A DNA stretch of 25,856 nt from Betaproteobacteria bacterium (GTDB lineage Bacteria; Pseudomonadota; Gammaproteobacteria; Burkholderiales; Ferrovaceae). A model generated the notes under the pieces. It did not search any database and was not told the origin of the DNA. It was given only the letters and a program-made list of their open reading frames with translations. The stretch lies in contig JAGWPH010000198.1 in assembly GCA_028870615.1 (NCBI GenBank), positions 1 to 25,856 of the forward strand. The letters are read 5' to 3'. Shown piece after piece: positions 10,367 to 17,435 of this stretch. Position 1 is the stretch's first letter; each line of letters opens with the position of its first letter. A program made the translations under genes and the position numbers.

Positions 10367-12103
10367 TCAACAGGGCTGCTGGTTGAGTCGTGCGATCAAT
10401 TCGTCCAGCCGTTCGGAATCGTAGGTATTGAGGATTTTGCGGGTCAAGGGTTGCAGGTCCGGCAGGCTGGTCTTGAGGATGATCTGCTTGATCTCCGGCA
10501 GGTGCGCCGGATGCATGGAAAAGTTGCGAAGCCCAAACCCAAGCAGCAGGCGCGTCAACCCGGCGTTGCCTGCCATTTCTCCGCAGACGGCGACGGGAAT
10601 TCCAGATTTCTGGGCAGTGCGGATGGTGTGGGCGACGAGATAAAGCACGGCGGGATGCGTTGGATTGTAGAGGTGCGCCACACTGTCGTCCGCGCGGTCA
10701 ATCGCAAGTGTGTACTGAATCAGGTCATTGGTGCCGATGGACAGGAAATCCAGTTTTCCAATGAATACGGGAAGCGCCAACGCTGCGGCGGGAACCTCGA
10801 TCATCCCGCCCACCGGAATGCCCTCCTTGAACGGAATCCCCTCCGCGCGCAATTCAACCTTGGCTTGTTCCAGCAGGGTCAGTGTCTGGCTGAGCTCGGT
10901 ACCATTGGAGAGCATGGGCAGCAGCAGGTGCACATTGCCAAAGTGAGATGCGCGCAGGATCGCACGCAATTGGGTCTTGAACAGGCGAGGTTCCGACAGA
11001 CAGTAGCGAATGGCGCGCAGCCCCAGTGCAGGATTGAGGGTCTGTGCCTTGGGTGCCTGCTCGATGGGTTTGTCCGAGCCAATATCCAGGGTGCGGATCG
11101 TGACGACATGCCCCCGCAAGGCCTCAGCCACCCGGCGGTAAGCATTGAATTGTTCCTCTTCGCCGGGCAGGTCTGTGCGATTCATAAACAGGAATTCGCT
11201 GCGGTACAGCCCGATACCGGTCGCACCGCTCTTCTTCACGGCATCCACGTCACCCGGCAATTCGATGTTGGCCCACAGTTCGATATCGGTGCCGTCCAGC
11301 GTTGTCGCCCGGGTCGTGCGCAGGCGCTTGAGCTTCTGGCGTTCGAGATGCCATTGCTCCTGGCGTAGCCGGTACTCTGCAAGGACCAGCGGATCGGGGT
11401 TGACGATGACGACTCCCGCCATGCCGTCCACAATGATGGGTTCGCCTTCGCGAATCATGGCCCAGGCATGGTGCAGTGCCACCACGGATGGGATGCCCAG
11501 GCTTCGCGCCAGAATTGCCGTATGCGAAGTGGCGCCACCCATGTCAGTGATGAAAGCATGGAATGTCCGCTGCTTGAACAACATCATGTCGGCTGGGCTG
11601 AGATCGTGGGCCACCAGGATGCTGTCCATATCCGCTTTGTGTTCGGGTGCCACGGTAGCCGGCTGTCCTGTCAGTGCTTTCAACACGCGCTCCACGACTT
11701 GCGTGACATCTTCCTTGCGTTCACGCAAGTAGCTGTCCTCGATTTGCTCAAACTGCTCGATCAACGAATCCATCTGTTGTTTGAGCGCCCATTCCGCATT
11801 GCAGCCCTGCTGCTGTATGAGCGAGCGTGGAATCCCGGACAGGGTGTCGTCATTCAGGATCATCAGATGCAATTGCAGGAAAGCTGCAAATTCGGGAGGT
11901 GTCCCTGCGGGAACATGGCGCTCCAGTTCGTGCAATTCGTCACGAACCGTGGTGATGGCGTTGTCGAAACGCTGGATTTCGGTCTCCAGGCGTTCTGGAG
12001 GAATCGAATAGTGCGTCACCTCCAGGGAGGTCTGAAGAAACAGATGCGCATGGCCGATGGCGATCCCCTGGGCAACGGCAATGCCATGCATCGAAAAACT
12101 CAT
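10367..12103 (-). CDS. ptsI: Phosphoenolpyruvate-protein phosphotransferase (PTS enzyme I)
   Basis: EI autophosphorylates from PEP and passes the phosphate to HPr. The product is 578 residues, normal for EI. Domain order is complete: N-terminal helical HPr-binding region, swivelling phosphohistidine domain with active His194 in GGATSHTAILAR, and the C-terminal PEP-binding barrel with GIGLYRSEFLFM, LDIGSDKP, EVPAAALAL, GTNDLIQYTLAIDR and the catalytic Cys in VAVCGEMAGN. It starts two bases after the ptsH stop. No sugar permease or EIIA gene lies in the window, so this EI/HPr pair may serve a regulatory phosphorelay rather than sugar uptake. That is inference. No terminator is visible before convergent pyrE. 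Confidence 0.96.
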   Translation of the reverse strand: MSFSMHGIAVAQGIAIGHAHLFLQTSLEVTHYSIPPERLETEIQRFDNAITTVRDELHELERHVPAGTPPEFAAFLQLHLMILNDDTLSGIPRSLIQQQGCNAEWALKQQMDSLIEQFEQIEDSYLRERKEDVTQVVERVLKALTGQPATVAPEHKADMDSILVAHDLSPADMMLFKQRTFHAFITDMGGATSHTAILARSLGIPSVVALHHAWAMIREGEPIIVDGMAGVVIVNPDPLVLAEYRLRQEQWHLERQKLKRLRTTRATTLDGTDIELWANIELPGDVDAVKKSGATGIGLYRSEFLFMNRTDLPGEEEQFNAYRRVAEALRGHVVTIRTLDIGSDKPIEQAPKAQTLNPALGLRAIRYCLSEPRLFKTQLRAILRASHFGNVHLLLPMLSNGTELSQTLTLLEQAKVELRAEGIPFKEGIPVGGMIEVPAAALALPVFIGKLDFLSIGTNDLIQYTLAIDRADDSVAHLYNPTHPAVLYLVAHTIRTAQKSGIPVAVCGEMAGNAGLTRLLLGFGLRNFSMHPAHLPEIKQIILKTSLPDLQPLTRKILNTYDSERLDELIARLNQQPC

Positions 12104-12105
12104 GT

Positions 12106-12375
12106 CTATTCGGCCTCGTCGAAACGGTTGGTGATAAGCGCAACCAGGGCGTCCAGGGCGGCGTCGGCTTCAGGTCCGCGGGTTTCGAGGGTGATGATGC
12201 TGCCGCGTGTTGCGGCCAACATCATGACCCCCATGATGCTTTTGGCATTGACGCTCCGCCCGTTGCGTGCCAGCGTGACATCGCAGGGAAAAGACGAGGC
12301 CATCTGGGTGAGTTTGGCTGAAGCGCGGGCATGTAGCCCCAGTTTATTGATGATTTCAATGTCGCGTGTTGGCAT
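12106..12375 (-). CDS. ptsH: Phosphocarrier protein HPr
   Basis: HPr receives phosphate from EI on a histidine and hands it to EIIA proteins. Starting at ATG 12375 the protein is 89 residues, and its numbering fits the family exactly: phosphorylated His15 in NKLGLHARAS and the regulatory Ser46 in NAKSIMGVMML. The presence of Ser46 with its surrounding motif is compatible with control by HPr kinase, which is not in this window. An in-frame ATG at 12405 overlaps the phoR stop as ATGA and would give 99 residues. The extra ten (IPNTRHSLH region) are not family-like, but the overlap hints at coupling. Neither start has a good Shine-Dalgarno. ptsI follows after two bases. Confidence 0.93.
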   Translation of the reverse strand: MPTRDIEIINKLGLHARASAKLTQMASSFPCDVTLARNGRSVNAKSIMGVMMLAATRGSIITLETRGPEADAALDALVALITNRFDEAE

Positions 12376-12401
12376 GTGCAGGGAGTGTCGTGTATTGGGG
12401 A

Positions 12402-13697
12402 TCATTTTGGAACGATTCGGTGCGCAGGAATTCTGAAGGAAAAAGTGCTGCCCTTGCCGGGTTCGCTGCAGATTTCCAGCTTGGAATCATGGTGTATCGC
12501 AATCTGTTTGACAATGGCAAGGCCCAGGCCCGTCCCCCCGGTTTCCCGGGAGCGGGCCCGGTCCACCCGGTAGAACCGCTCGGTCAGTCGCGGCAAATGC
12601 TCGGGTGGAATGCCAATGCCGGAATCCTGCACGGAAAAAATACCGTCTCCCCGTTCGCGCCGCCAGTTGAGATGAATTTGCCCTCCCGGTGGCGTGTAAC
12701 GCACGGCATTGGTGACCAGGTTGCCAAAGGCGCTGAGCAGTTCGGATTCGGATCCCAGGACACTGTCGGCGTCTGTGAATACCGACTGCACATCATGCTG
12801 TCCCTGGCTGAGCTGGCGACCCATCTGAACCAGTTGCTGCATCAGGACGTTCACCGGGACCAGGTCATCGGGAGTGGAGTACAGCTGGCTTTCCAGGCGG
12901 GACAGGGTCAGCAGTTCTTCCACCAGACGTTGCATGCGTTGGGTTTGGGCCTGCATCGTCAACAGCACCCGGCGTTGCGTGCCCTCATCGAGGGGTTTCC
13001 CTTCCAGAAGTGTTTCGATAAAGCCACCCACGACGGTCAGTGGCGTCCGTAATTCATGGGATACGTTGGCCACGAAGTCCTGGCGCACGAGTTCATCCCG
13101 CTCCACCTGGGTGATGTCATGGCTTACCAGCATGCGTTCCTCAGCGCTGTAGGGTACGACCTGAATGGAAAGGGACAGATCGTTGCCCCGCACACGGCGC
13201 AGCAGGAGAGGCAGCTCTGAGGGAGGCGCTTTGAGATAGGCGCCAAACTCGGGTTGCCTGATCAGATAGGTCAGGCTTTGGCCGCGATCCTGGTTGAGTT
13301 GGATGCACAGATGTTTTTCGGCGCTGGGGTTACACCAGCGGATACGGTCTGCGGTGTCTATGACGACGACCCCGCTGGGCAGGGCAGCGCCGGCATGCTG
13401 GAACCGTTCCAGCGCTTCGCGCAGTTTCTGCTGGGTCTGTTCGCCATGTTTTTCCAGGCGGTAAAGCTGGCTAAACACCTGGTTCCAGGTGCCGCCGGGT
13501 TGGTATCCGGAACCCATTTGCTGCTGCAGCCAGCGTTTGAGCGTCATCATGTGCCAGGTGTCACGTGCAGCCACAGCGGTCATGAACAGGGCTAACAACC
13601 CAAGTCCCCAGACCCAGCCGAACGCCAGGCTGACCAGGGTGCTGAAGGTCAGGATCACCAACAGGGCGCTCAAGGTGTATTTGAGGAAATGTCTCAT
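12402..13697 (-). CDS. phoR: Phosphate regulon sensor histidine kinase PhoR
   Basis: PhoR is the inner-membrane kinase/phosphatase that controls PhoB according to Pst transporter activity. The 431-residue protein has two N-terminal membrane segments (about 7-27 and 29-45) with almost no periplasmic loop, as in known PhoR. A charged linker and a PAS domain (about 95-200, ALPSGVVVIDTADRIRWCNPSAEKHL) follow, and then the H-box with phospho-acceptor His214 (FVANVSHELRTPLT). The ATPase domain has N-box NLVTNAVRYTPPGG, G1 DSGIGIPP and G2 GGTGLGLAIVK. It is immediately downstream of phoB after 46 bases that contain a hairpin ending three bases before the ATG. Its TGA overlaps a possible ptsH start at 12405. 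Confidence 0.96.
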   Translation of the reverse strand: MRHFLKYTLSALLVILTFSTLVSLAFGWVWGLGLLALFMTAVAARDTWHMMTLKRWLQQQMGSGYQPGGTWNQVFSQLYRLEKHGEQTQQKLREALERFQHAGAALPSGVVVIDTADRIRWCNPSAEKHLCIQLNQDRGQSLTYLIRQPEFGAYLKAPPSELPLLLRRVRGNDLSLSIQVVPYSAEERMLVSHDITQVERDELVRQDFVANVSHELRTPLTVVGGFIETLLEGKPLDEGTQRRVLLTMQAQTQRMQRLVEELLTLSRLESQLYSTPDDLVPVNVLMQQLVQMGRQLSQGQHDVQSVFTDADSVLGSESELLSAFGNLVTNAVRYTPPGGQIHLNWRRERGDGIFSVQDSGIGIPPEHLPRLTERFYRVDRARSRETGGTGLGLAIVKQIAIHHDSKLEICSEPGKGSTFSFRIPAHRIVPK

Positions 13698-13700
13698 GGT

Positions 13701-13724
13701 CTCAAGGGGCTCATAGCCCTTGAG
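13701..13724 (-). other. 8-bp hairpin in the phoB-phoR gap, next to the phoR start
   Basis: CTCAAGGG (13701-13708) and CCCTTGAG (13717-13724) are perfect inverted repeats around an eight-base loop. On the transcribed strand the stem ends three bases before the phoR ATG at 13697. The only Shine-Dalgarno-like bases (GAG) lie inside its second arm. It has no run of T after it, so it is not a normal terminator. A role in lowering phoR translation or in partial attenuation is inference. Confidence 0.6.
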
Positions 13725-13743
13725 GTTACCAGACCTGGAGAAA

Positions 13744-14433
13744 TCAGGGGAGGGCAGTCAGCCGGTAGCCCGAGCCGCGCACGGTTTGCAACAACTGGTC
13801 AGTGCCACTGGGTTCCAGTGCCGCGCGCAATCGCCGGATGTGAACATCCACGGTACGTTCTTCGATGAAGACGTGATCACCCCACACATGATCGAGGATC
13901 TGGGTGCGGGAATAAACGCGTTCAGGATGGGTCATGAAAAAATGAAGCAGTTTGAATTCGGTCGGGCCGAGATCAATTTCGGTGCCCAGCGCACTGACAC
14001 GATGAAGCCCGGGGTCCAGGGTGAGGCCTTTGAATTGGGCCAGATCTTCCGTCATCTGGGGCGCCCGTCGGCGCAAAACAGCCTTGATCCGGGCGTTGAG
14101 TTCCCGGATCGAAAAGGGTTTGGTGATGTAATCGTCGGCCCCTGACTCCAGGCCCAGCAATTTGTCGGCTTCATCTGCACGAGCCGTCAGCATGATGATG
14201 GGGATGTTTCGGGTGCGGTCATTGCTGCGCAGGCGGCGTACCAAATCAATTCCGCTCATTCTGGGCAGCATCCAGTCCACCAGCACCAGGTCGGGCAGGG
14301 AATCGTGCACCCGCTCCAGGGCTTCATGGGCATCTGAGGCCAGCAAGGTATCGTGACCGGCCTGGCTGAGATTGAGGGCGATCAGTTCCTGAATGGCCGT
14401 CTCATCTTCGACGACCAGTATGCGGGCTCCCAA
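13744..14433 (-). CDS. phoB: Phosphate regulon response regulator PhoB (TTG start)
   Basis: PhoB is the OmpR-type activator of phosphate-starvation genes. The receiver domain has the acidic pocket Glu9-Asp10, phospho-acceptor Asp53 (VDWMLPRMSG), Thr83 and Lys105 (KPFS). The C-terminal winged helix ends in TVDVHIRRLRAALEPSG...TVRGSGYRLT. I chose a TTG start at 14433 because GGAGG lies five bases upstream and because it gives 229 residues with Asp53, Thr83 and Lys105 at exactly the classical Escherichia coli PhoB positions. In-frame ATGs at 14478 and 14496 would add 15 or 21 unlike residues and have poor ribosome sites. A Pho box and -10 lie upstream, so autoregulation is likely. phoR follows. 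Confidence 0.95.
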   Translation of the reverse strand: MGARILVVEDETAIQELIALNLSQAGHDTLLASDAHEALERVHDSLPDLVLVDWMLPRMSGIDLVRRLRSNDRTRNIPIIMLTARADEADKLLGLESGADDYITKPFSIRELNARIKAVLRRRAPQMTEDLAQFKGLTLDPGLHRVSALGTEIDLGPTEFKLLHFFMTHPERVYSRTQILDHVWGDHVFIEERTVDVHIRRLRAALEPSGTDQLLQTVRGSGYRLTALP

Positions 14434-14438
14434 ATGGA

Positions 14439-14443
14439 CCTCC
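14439..14443 (-). promoter_or_regulatory. Strong Shine-Dalgarno selecting the TTG start of phoB
   Basis: On the minus strand GGAGG occupies 14443-14439, five bases before TTG at 14433. No comparable site precedes the upstream in-frame ATG codons, so this element decides the start. Confidence 0.8.
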
Positions 14444-14485
14444 GTGTTAAGCGCGGGCAAATGACATAGCGTTTCCATGCATCTG

Positions 14486-14519
14486 CTTATACCCACGAAA
14501 TATGACGCTCATGTTACAG
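14486..14519 (-). promoter_or_regulatory. Predicted Pho box and -10 element of the phoB promoter
   Basis: Reading the minus strand, two seven-base units lie four bases apart: CTGTAAC (14519-14513) and GCGTCAT (14508-14502). Each matches five of seven positions of the PhoB half-site CTGTCAT, and they recur with the 11-base period that PhoB tandem binding needs. Ten bases after the second unit comes TATAAG (14491-14486), a good -10. This is the classical layout in which the Pho box replaces the -35. Transcription would start near 14479, giving a leader of about 45 bases before the phoB TTG. The match and spacing are visible. PhoB binding is inferred. Confidence 0.7.
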
Positions 14520-14539
14520 CAACGAGAGTCGCAGTGACA

Positions 14540-15688
14540 TCAGGGCTTGCGATTTGAGCCGGCCACCACTTTAATTTGAAACAGGCGGCATTCCAGAGCG
14601 CCATTGAAGAGGGGAATCCGGCGCGACGTTGTGAGCCGGATCAATTTTGGCAGGCGCATGTCCGCGGTAAAAAAACAGGCCGTCCAACCCGCATAGCGTT
14701 GCTTGAGGACATCCCCCAGTTTTGGATAGAGTAGTGCCAGTTCGGCCTGTTCTCCCATGCGCACGCCATAGGGGGGATTGGTCACCAGTAATCCCGAAGG
14801 GGCAGGAGGCGTGGACTCCAATATATTGACTTGTTTGAGTTGAACGCATTCCAGCAGGTTTGCCGCTGCAAGGTTGGCCCGGGCCGCTTCGAGTGCGTCG
14901 CCTTTGAGGTCGTGCCCCCAGATGGGCAAGGGGCGAGCCACTTGGGCCCGTGCCTGAGCCGCAGCCTTAATGCATTCCCATTCGGCCAGATTCCAACCTG
15001 CAAGACGCTCGAAACCAAAAGCGCGTCCCAGTCCCGGAGCGCGCTCAAGCGCACGTTCAGCGGCTTCCACCAGAAAAGTTCCGGCGCCGCAAAAAGGGTC
15101 GAGTAACGGAATGCCAGGTTGCCAGCCAGCCAGCTGCAGGATACCGGCGGCCAGGTTTTTTTTGAGCGGAGCTTCCCCGGATTCCAGGCGTGATCCCCGT
15201 TTGAACAGCGCATCACCCGAGGTATCGAGATACAGAAAATACGTGTCCTGGTTGAGGAAAGCGTGGATTCGAACGTCAGGTTGGCGGGTATCCACGAAGG
15301 GCCGGCGGTTGCAGCGCTCCATAAAATGATCGCACACGGCATCCTTGATGCGCAGGGTGACGAAGTCCAGGCTTCTGAGCGGGCAGCGATGGGCATTGGT
15401 ATCAACCATCAGGGTCTGTTCTACGGTGATCCAGTCTGACCATGGCAAGCGGTACGCGGCTTCAATCACCTGTTGTTCGCTTGTATAGGGTCCGGTGGCC
15501 AGCTGCCACAGGACGCGGCTGGCGATGCGGCTTTCCAGATTGACGCGCATGGCCAGGCCAAAATCTCCCTGAAACGTCGCACCCGCATCGGACGCCTGCA
15601 CGGACTGGGCACCCAGGGCCGCCAATTCATCGGCCAGCACGGTTTCCAGGCCGCGGGGGCAGGGAGCAAAGAAATGATGAAGCGGCAT
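14540..15688 (-). CDS. rlmL: THUMP-domain 23S rRNA guanine-N2 methyltransferase, RlmL type
   Basis: The protein resembles the N-terminal methyltransferase half of E. coli RlmKL, which makes m2G2445 in 23S rRNA. It has 382 residues. The first part (about 1-160) is the ferredoxin-like plus THUMP RNA-binding region, beginning FFAPCPRGLETVLADELAALGA. It is followed by the family sequence LFKRGSRLESGEAPLKKNLAAGIL, the SAM-binding DPFCGAGTFLVEAA (197-210) and the catalytic NPPYG (304-308) characteristic of N2-guanine methyltransferases. No RlmK domain is fused to it. The start at 15688 is five bases after the hemJ stop, so it is probably co-transcribed with hemJ. The target base is inferred from the family. 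Confidence 0.88.
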   Translation of the reverse strand: MPLHHFFAPCPRGLETVLADELAALGAQSVQASDAGATFQGDFGLAMRVNLESRIASRVLWQLATGPYTSEQQVIEAAYRLPWSDWITVEQTLMVDTNAHRCPLRSLDFVTLRIKDAVCDHFMERCNRRPFVDTRQPDVRIHAFLNQDTYFLYLDTSGDALFKRGSRLESGEAPLKKNLAAGILQLAGWQPGIPLLDPFCGAGTFLVEAAERALERAPGLGRAFGFERLAGWNLAEWECIKAAAQARAQVARPLPIWGHDLKGDALEAARANLAAANLLECVQLKQVNILESTPPAPSGLLVTNPPYGVRMGEQAELALLYPKLGDVLKQRYAGWTACFFTADMRLPKLIRLTTSRRIPLFNGALECRLFQIKVVAGSNRKP

Positions 15689-15693
15689 GATCG

Positions 15694-16116
15694 TCAGAAG
15701 GGTTTCACTACAGCCAGGATAACTGCGGGAATCAGGATCAACACGGGAGCCTCATTGAACCAGCGGTACCAGAGCGGGCTGTGGGCATTGCGATCTCGCG
15801 CAAAATCCCGCAACAGCAGGCCGCACCAGACATGATAGAGCACCAGCAACAGGACCAGTGCCATCTTGGGGTTGAGCCAGCCGCCCTGGTCCCCAAAAAC
15901 AAAGGCCATGGTGAGACCGGAAGCCACGGTCAGGATCCCCCCGGGAGTCATGATGCCCCAGAACAGTTTGCGTTCCATCACCTTGAAACGTTCGCACCCT
16001 TGTGCATCCTGAGAGGCCAGGGCGTGGTAGACAAACAGGCGGGGGAGATAGAACAGCCCGGCAAACCAGGTCACCATGAACATCACATGAAAGGCCTTGA
16101 GATAAAGCAGAAACAT
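15694..16116 (-). CDS. hemJ: HemJ-type protoporphyrinogen IX oxidase (CopD/UPF0093 family membrane protein)
   Basis: HemJ is an inner-membrane protein that oxidises protoporphyrinogen IX to protoporphyrin IX late in heme synthesis in bacteria lacking HemG and HemY. The 140-residue product has about four membrane helices and the family segments KAFHVMFMVTWFAGLFYLPRLFVYH (conserved His10 at its start), ERKLFWGIMTPGG, and a C-terminal RWFNEAPVLILIP. The ATG at 16116 has GGAG seven bases upstream. It sits between the hydrolase gene and rlmL on the same strand. The family was once annotated only as a CopD-like conserved membrane protein. No other heme gene is nearby, so function rests on similarity alone. 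Confidence 0.83.
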   Translation of the reverse strand: MFLLYLKAFHVMFMVTWFAGLFYLPRLFVYHALASQDAQGCERFKVMERKLFWGIMTPGGILTVASGLTMAFVFGDQGGWLNPKMALVLLLVLYHVWCGLLLRDFARDRNAHSPLWYRWFNEAPVLILIPAVILAVVKPF

Positions 16117-16134
16117 GAGGTGGCTCCAGAGGCG

Positions 16135-16743
16135 TTAAAAACGGCAAGCCAGGGTGACCCATTCCCGGATGAGATGCAGGCGTCTGTGAAAAAAGTGATC
16201 CGAACCAGGCACCACCACGATGGGGAGATCCTGGGGGGCAGCCCAGCGCAGGACATGGGCCAATGGGATCGTGTCGTCCAGTTCACCATGCATGACCAGG
16301 GTATTGGCAGCCACGGGCCCCAGGGCGCAGGTGCTCACCGCCGGGCCGATCAATACCATTTTTTGGCAGGCGATACGGCGCGCTACTTCACTCTGGACAT
16401 AGGCGCCAAAGGAAAATCCAGCCAGAAACAGCGGCAGATCAGGGTAGTAGCTGCGTGCATATTCGTGTACGGCCAGCCAGTCATCCGTTTCGCCGCGACC
16501 TTCGTCGTGTACCCCTTCGCTGGCTCCAACGCCGCGAAAATTCATGCGCAGGGCCACACAGCCCAGGCTGACAAAGGTGTTGGCCAGCGTTTGGACGACC
16601 TTGTTGTCGAGCGTGCCACCGAAGAGAGGATGGGGATGTGCCACCAGGGCGATGCCGCGCGCTTCGCCGGTGGGCAGGTTGATGACTGTTTCCAGTTTGC
16701 CCACAGGGCCGTCAATGAGAACCGTGGTGCGTTTATCCAGCAT
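16135..16743 (-). CDS. Alpha/beta hydrolase of the small dienelactone-hydrolase-like family
   Basis: This is a 202-residue cytoplasmic protein with no signal peptide. The alpha/beta hydrolase core is visible: oxyanion segment VAHPHPLFGGTLDNKVV (about 34-50), MNFRGVGASEG, nucleophile elbow GFSFGAY with Ser111, acid residue in HGELDDTIPL (Asp156 or Asp157), and His183 in PGSDHFFHRRL. The short lid-less form and the HPHPLFGG motif are typical of widespread uncharacterised proteobacterial hydrolases often labelled 'alpha/beta fold hydrolase'. The substrate is unknown and the neighbours (carbonic anhydrase-like gene upstream, hemJ downstream) give no clear hint. A TATAGAAT-like -10 lies in the 43-base gap before it, but I see no convincing -35. 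Confidence 0.85.
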   Translation of the reverse strand: MLDKRTTVLIDGPVGKLETVINLPTGEARGIALVAHPHPLFGGTLDNKVVQTLANTFVSLGCVALRMNFRGVGASEGVHDEGRGETDDWLAVHEYARSYYPDLPLFLAGFSFGAYVQSEVARRIACQKMVLIGPAVSTCALGPVAANTLVMHGELDDTIPLAHVLRWAAPQDLPIVVVPGSDHFFHRRLHLIREWVTLACRF

Positions 16744-16786
16744 GGGGGACAGGACCGCGGAGTTCAGGAGGCTCCCATTCTATAGT

Positions 16787-17317
16787 CTATTTTGATGAAT
16801 TGATGCGTCTCAGCTGGGTTTTGAAGCGTTTTCCGCGGTTGACGTAGCTATCGGCATTGGATTGCAGACTGGCAATCTCTTCGGGAGTGAGGGCGCGGAT
16901 GACCCGGCCCGGGGCGCCGATAACCAGGGAGCCATCGGGAATAACCTTGTTTTCCGTGAGCAGCGTATTGGCGCCAATCAGGCAGTTTTTGCCAATGACG
17001 GTATTGTTGAGAATGACCGACTTGATTCCGATCAGGCTACCGTCACCCACGGTACATCCATGCAACATGGCCATGTGCCCCACGCTGACATCATTGCCGA
17101 TGATCAGGGGGCAGCCGGGATCGGTGTGCAGTACCGCACCGTCCTGGATATTGGTGCGCTGACCAATGGTAATGGCATCATTGTCGGCCCGGAGAACGAC
17201 ATTGCACCAAACGGAGGATTCTGCCCCGAGCGTGACCTGACCAATGACGACGGCGTTCTCATCCACGTAGCAACTGGGCGCAATCACCGGTGTTTGGTGG
17301 TCTAGTTCATAAATCAT
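16787..17317 (-). CDS. Gamma carbonic anhydrase family protein (left-handed beta-helix)
   Basis: The 176-residue protein consists of hexapeptide repeats forming a left-handed beta-helix. Three histidines in the expected places could bind metal: His64 (VLHTDPG), His81 and His86 (VGHMAMLHGC), along with RADNDAITIGQRTNIQDG around 43-60. This is the YrdA/PaaY-like branch. Members are trimers, and only some have proven CO2 hydratase activity, so the enzymatic role is likely but not certain. The start at ATG 17317 gives the family N-terminus. The open frame extends upstream without family similarity. The gene diverges from livK across a 201-base region holding an inverted repeat and an FNR-like site. 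Confidence 0.88.
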   Translation of the reverse strand: MIYELDHQTPVIAPSCYVDENAVVIGQVTLGAESSVWCNVVLRADNDAITIGQRTNIQDGAVLHTDPGCPLIIGNDVSVGHMAMLHGCTVGDGSLIGIKSVILNNTVIGKNCLIGANTLLTENKVIPDGSLVIGAPGRVIRALTPEEIASLQSNADSYVNRGKRFKTQLRRINSSK

Positions 17318-17326
17318 GCAATTCTC

Positions 17327-17367
17327 GCAATGGTTTGATGACGAAGGGCATTGTGCCAAACCATTGC
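17327..17367. repeat. Perfect 11-bp inverted repeat upstream of the carbonic anhydrase gene
   Basis: GCAATGGTTTG (17327-17337) and CAAACCATTGC (17357-17367) are exact reverse complements separated by 19 bases, with arm centres 30 bases apart (about three helical turns). The near arm lies nine bases before the ATG of the carbonic anhydrase gene at 17317. It could be a pair of operator half-sites for a dimeric regulator or a hairpin in that gene's mRNA leader. I cannot tell which. Confidence 0.65.
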
Positions 17368-17377
17368 AGCTTACAAC

Positions 17378-17391
17378 TTGATTTGGATCAG
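17378..17391. promoter_or_regulatory. FNR/CRP-family-like binding site
   Basis: TTGAT-TTGG-ATCAG matches nine of ten specified positions of the FNR consensus TTGAT-N4-ATCAA. Its centre (17384.5) is about 66 bases upstream of the start expected from the livK-side -10 at 17439. On the other strand it is 41.5 bases from a start near 17343 that would use a weak -10, CACAAT, at 17355-17350. The sequence match is direct. Binding and target gene are inferred. Confidence 0.5.
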
Positions 17392-17435
17392 GGGTAGGCG
17401 CCGAATTCCACTGGTACACTGAGGAGAGGGCCCTG

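Noticed and set aside
10283..11368. 361-codon plus-strand open frame
   Set aside because: It lies antisense to ptsI, which has all EI motifs. The translation is low-complexity and Gln/Arg-rich without a recognisable domain.
11468..12436. 322-codon plus-strand open frame
   Set aside because: It is antisense to ptsI and ptsH, both certain, and shows no motif or ribosome site.
14434..14496. ATG starts for phoB at 14478 or 14496
   Set aside because: They give extra N-terminal residues unlike PhoB and lack a ribosome site. The ATG at 14496 would also lie upstream of the predicted transcription start.
15781..16785. 334-codon plus-strand open frame
   Set aside because: It is antisense to hemJ and the hydrolase gene. 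The product is rich in Gln, His and Gly, as expected from a shadow frame.
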